This document shows positions 4,531 to 5,573 of a stretch of 5,573 nt of DNA, piece by piece. The DNA comes from Actinomycetota bacterium (GTDB taxonomy: Bacteria; Actinomycetota; Humimicrobiia; Humimicrobiales; Humimicrobiaceae), in contig JAMCVO010000419.1 in assembly GCA_023475715.1 (NCBI GenBank), forward strand, positions 1 to 5,573, in the 5' to 3' direction. The position numbers and the translations under genes are program-made. The number at the start of each line of letters is the position of its first letter. The first letter of the stretch is position 1. The notes under the pieces are model-generated. The model saw only the letters and a list, made by a program, of their open reading frames with translations, had not been told where the DNA came from and did no database searches.

Positions 4531-5565
4531 ATGAATAAAAAAGCATTCGGCCTTGATATAGGCGCTACATCAATTAAACTTTGCATGCTTGAAGGTGTAA
4601 AGGGAGCTTTTATTTTAAAAGCAGCTTCCATATCCCCTGCCCCTGTAAGGGGAATGATGTCCGAATCGCCTTTAGATGCAGAGGAAATGGCTCAAACAAT
4701 TGCAAAGGTTGTAAAAGATGCGGGAATTGATTCAAAACTTGTTAACATTGCTCTTCCCGAAAACCAAGTCTATACAAAAGTTTTGGATATGCCGGTAATT
4801 TCGGATAAAGAGCTTTCGTCTGCAATATATTGGGAAGCAGAGCAGTATATTCCGGTTCCCTTACAAAACATTACTCTTGTCTGGAATGTTTTGAAAAAAC
4901 CAAATCAGCCAAGTCCCGATGACAAAATGCAGGTTTTAATGGTGGGGGCGCCTACAGTTCTTATTAATAAATATCAAAAGGTTATTCAGCTGGCTGGGCT
5001 TTCGGTAAGCAGTATGGAAACAGAAATTCTTGCCACAATAAGGTCATTGGTTCTAGATGAAACATTCCCGACAAGCCTGATTGTAAATATCGGTTCCGTT
5101 AGCACCTCATTTGCTATTGTCAGAAACGGAATCATGGTTTTTACTTACTCAATGTCTGTTGGAGGAGCGGCAATAAATAGAGCCATTGCTACTGATTTTG
5201 GTTTAACGCCACAGCAGGCAGAGGAATATAAAAGAGTTTATGGGGTTTCCGGCAAAAGTTTGGGTGGCAAAATAGGACAGGCAACAGAACCGATTTTAAA
5301 TTCAATTTTAGCCGAAATTAAAAAATCTATTGCCTTTTATTCTCAAAAATACAAAGACGATGCTCCGATAAGACAAATTATTCTATCAGGTGGTACGGCA
5401 AAGCTTCCCGGGATAGAAATTTTCTTTGCGAATAATTCAGGCATTGAAACTGCAATTGCAAACCCATGGAAAGTTTTGGCTTCGCAGCAAATGCCTAAAG
5501 AAATACTCAACAATGCTTCTGATTACACAATTGCAGTTGGACTTGCAATGAAGGATTATGAATAG
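4531..5565 (+). CDS. pilM: Type IV pilus assembly protein PilM (FtsA/actin-like ATPase fold)
   Basis: Cytoplasmic actin-fold protein that in characterised systems binds ATP and the N-terminal tail of PilN and links the alignment platform to the assembly machinery. Full length at 344 residues. G-L-D-I-G-A-T-S-I-K at 7-16 is the first phosphate-binding loop. A-L-P-E-N-Q-V at 74-80 and E-A-E-Q-Y-I-P at 102-108 are typical PilM segments. L-I-V-N-I-G-S-V-S-T-S-F at 183-194 is the second phosphate region, with Asn186 where PilM and FtsA relatives usually have Asp. G-L-T-P-Q-Q-A-E-E-Y-K-R-V-Y-G lies at 224-238. I-L-S-G-G-T-A-K-L-P-G-I at 284-295 is the adenosine-binding motif. No signal peptide or membrane helix. 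The start codon lies in the right copy of a 6-base duplication at the edge of a small inserted element. A probable pilN start overlaps its end, which is the usual pilM-pilN order. Confidence 0.95.
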   Translation: MNKKAFGLDIGATSIKLCMLEGVKGAFILKAASISPAPVRGMMSESPLDAEEMAQTIAKVVKDAGIDSKLVNIALPENQVYTKVLDMPVISDKELSSAIYWEAEQYIPVPLQNITLVWNVLKKPNQPSPDDKMQVLMVGAPTVLINKYQKVIQLAGLSVSSMETEILATIRSLVLDETFPTSLIVNIGSVSTSFAIVRNGIMVFTYSMSVGGAAINRAIATDFGLTPQQAEEYKRVYGVSGKSLGGKIGQATEPILNSILAEIKKSIAFYSQKYKDDAPIRQIILSGGTAKLPGIEIFFANNSGIETAIANPWKVLASQQMPKEILNNASDYTIAVGLAMKDYE

Positions 5566-5573
5566 CGATATAA
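5558..5573 (+). CDS. Probable start of pilN (partial, cut by the window end)
   Basis: An ATG at 5558 overlaps the last 8 bases of pilM in another frame and reads M-N-S-D-I before the window ends. PilN follows pilM in most type IV pilus operons, and its N-terminal tail carries an I-N-L-L-P-type motif that docks into PilM; M-N-S-D-I would lead directly into it. AAGGA at 5551-5555 is only 2 bases upstream. Only five residues are visible, so this rests on context. Confidence 0.45.

Noticed and set aside
4453..4532. The inverted repeat before pilM as a transcription terminator
   Set aside because: The arms are 52 bases apart and no T-run follows. The right arm runs into the pilM start codon.

Overview
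The window is one block of type IV pilus (type 4 filament) genes, all on the + strand and almost without spacing. In order it holds a prepilin peptidase (pilD), two GspG-like prepilins, four minor prepilins of the GspH/FimT, GspI/PilV, GspJ/PilW and GspK/PilX types, the cytoplasmic actin-like pilM, and probably the first codons of pilN. The DNA is AT-rich. TGA is used as a stop (pilD and the PilW-like gene), so a code that reads TGA as glycine is not in use. Pilin type, gene order, short overlapping genes and abundant short dispersed repeats suggest a Candidate Phyla Radiation (Patescibacteria) genome, perhaps Microgenomates. This is inference from style, since no phylogenetic marker is present.

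Layout: 22-807 pilD (its 5' end is abnormal); 804-1331 and 1364-1858 two GspG-like pilins; 1897-2436 GspH/FimT-like; 2438-2926 GspI/PilV-like; 2934-3515 GspJ/PilW-like; 3516-3574 a short gap with a possible promoter; 3575-4447 GspK/PilX-like; 4448-4530 a gap filled by a small MITE-like element; 4531-5565 pilM; 5558 onward the probable start of pilN. There is no gene-free stretch longer than about 85 bases.

Function: PilD would cleave the leader peptides of the six prepilins at the inner membrane and methylate the new N-termini. The GspG-like proteins would form the shaft. The H-I-J-K set would form the tip or priming complex. PilM, through PilN, belongs to the inner-membrane alignment platform. 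The assembly and retraction ATPases and PilC are not in the window.

The most unusual content is not the genes but the small repeats inside and between them. Heptad (7-bp) arrays lie at the start of pilD, twice inside pilD, and in the leader-peptide codons of two pilins. Octad (8-bp) arrays in inverted orientation flank the start codon of the FimT-like gene. A GC-rich hairpin is inserted in frame in the PilX-like gene between 8-bp direct repeats. A 76-bp element with 12-bp terminal inverted repeats and a 6-bp direct duplication sits exactly at the pilM start codon and appears to have duplicated it. The 7- and 8-bp units are not multiples of three, so changes in copy number inside coding sequence would shift the reading frame.
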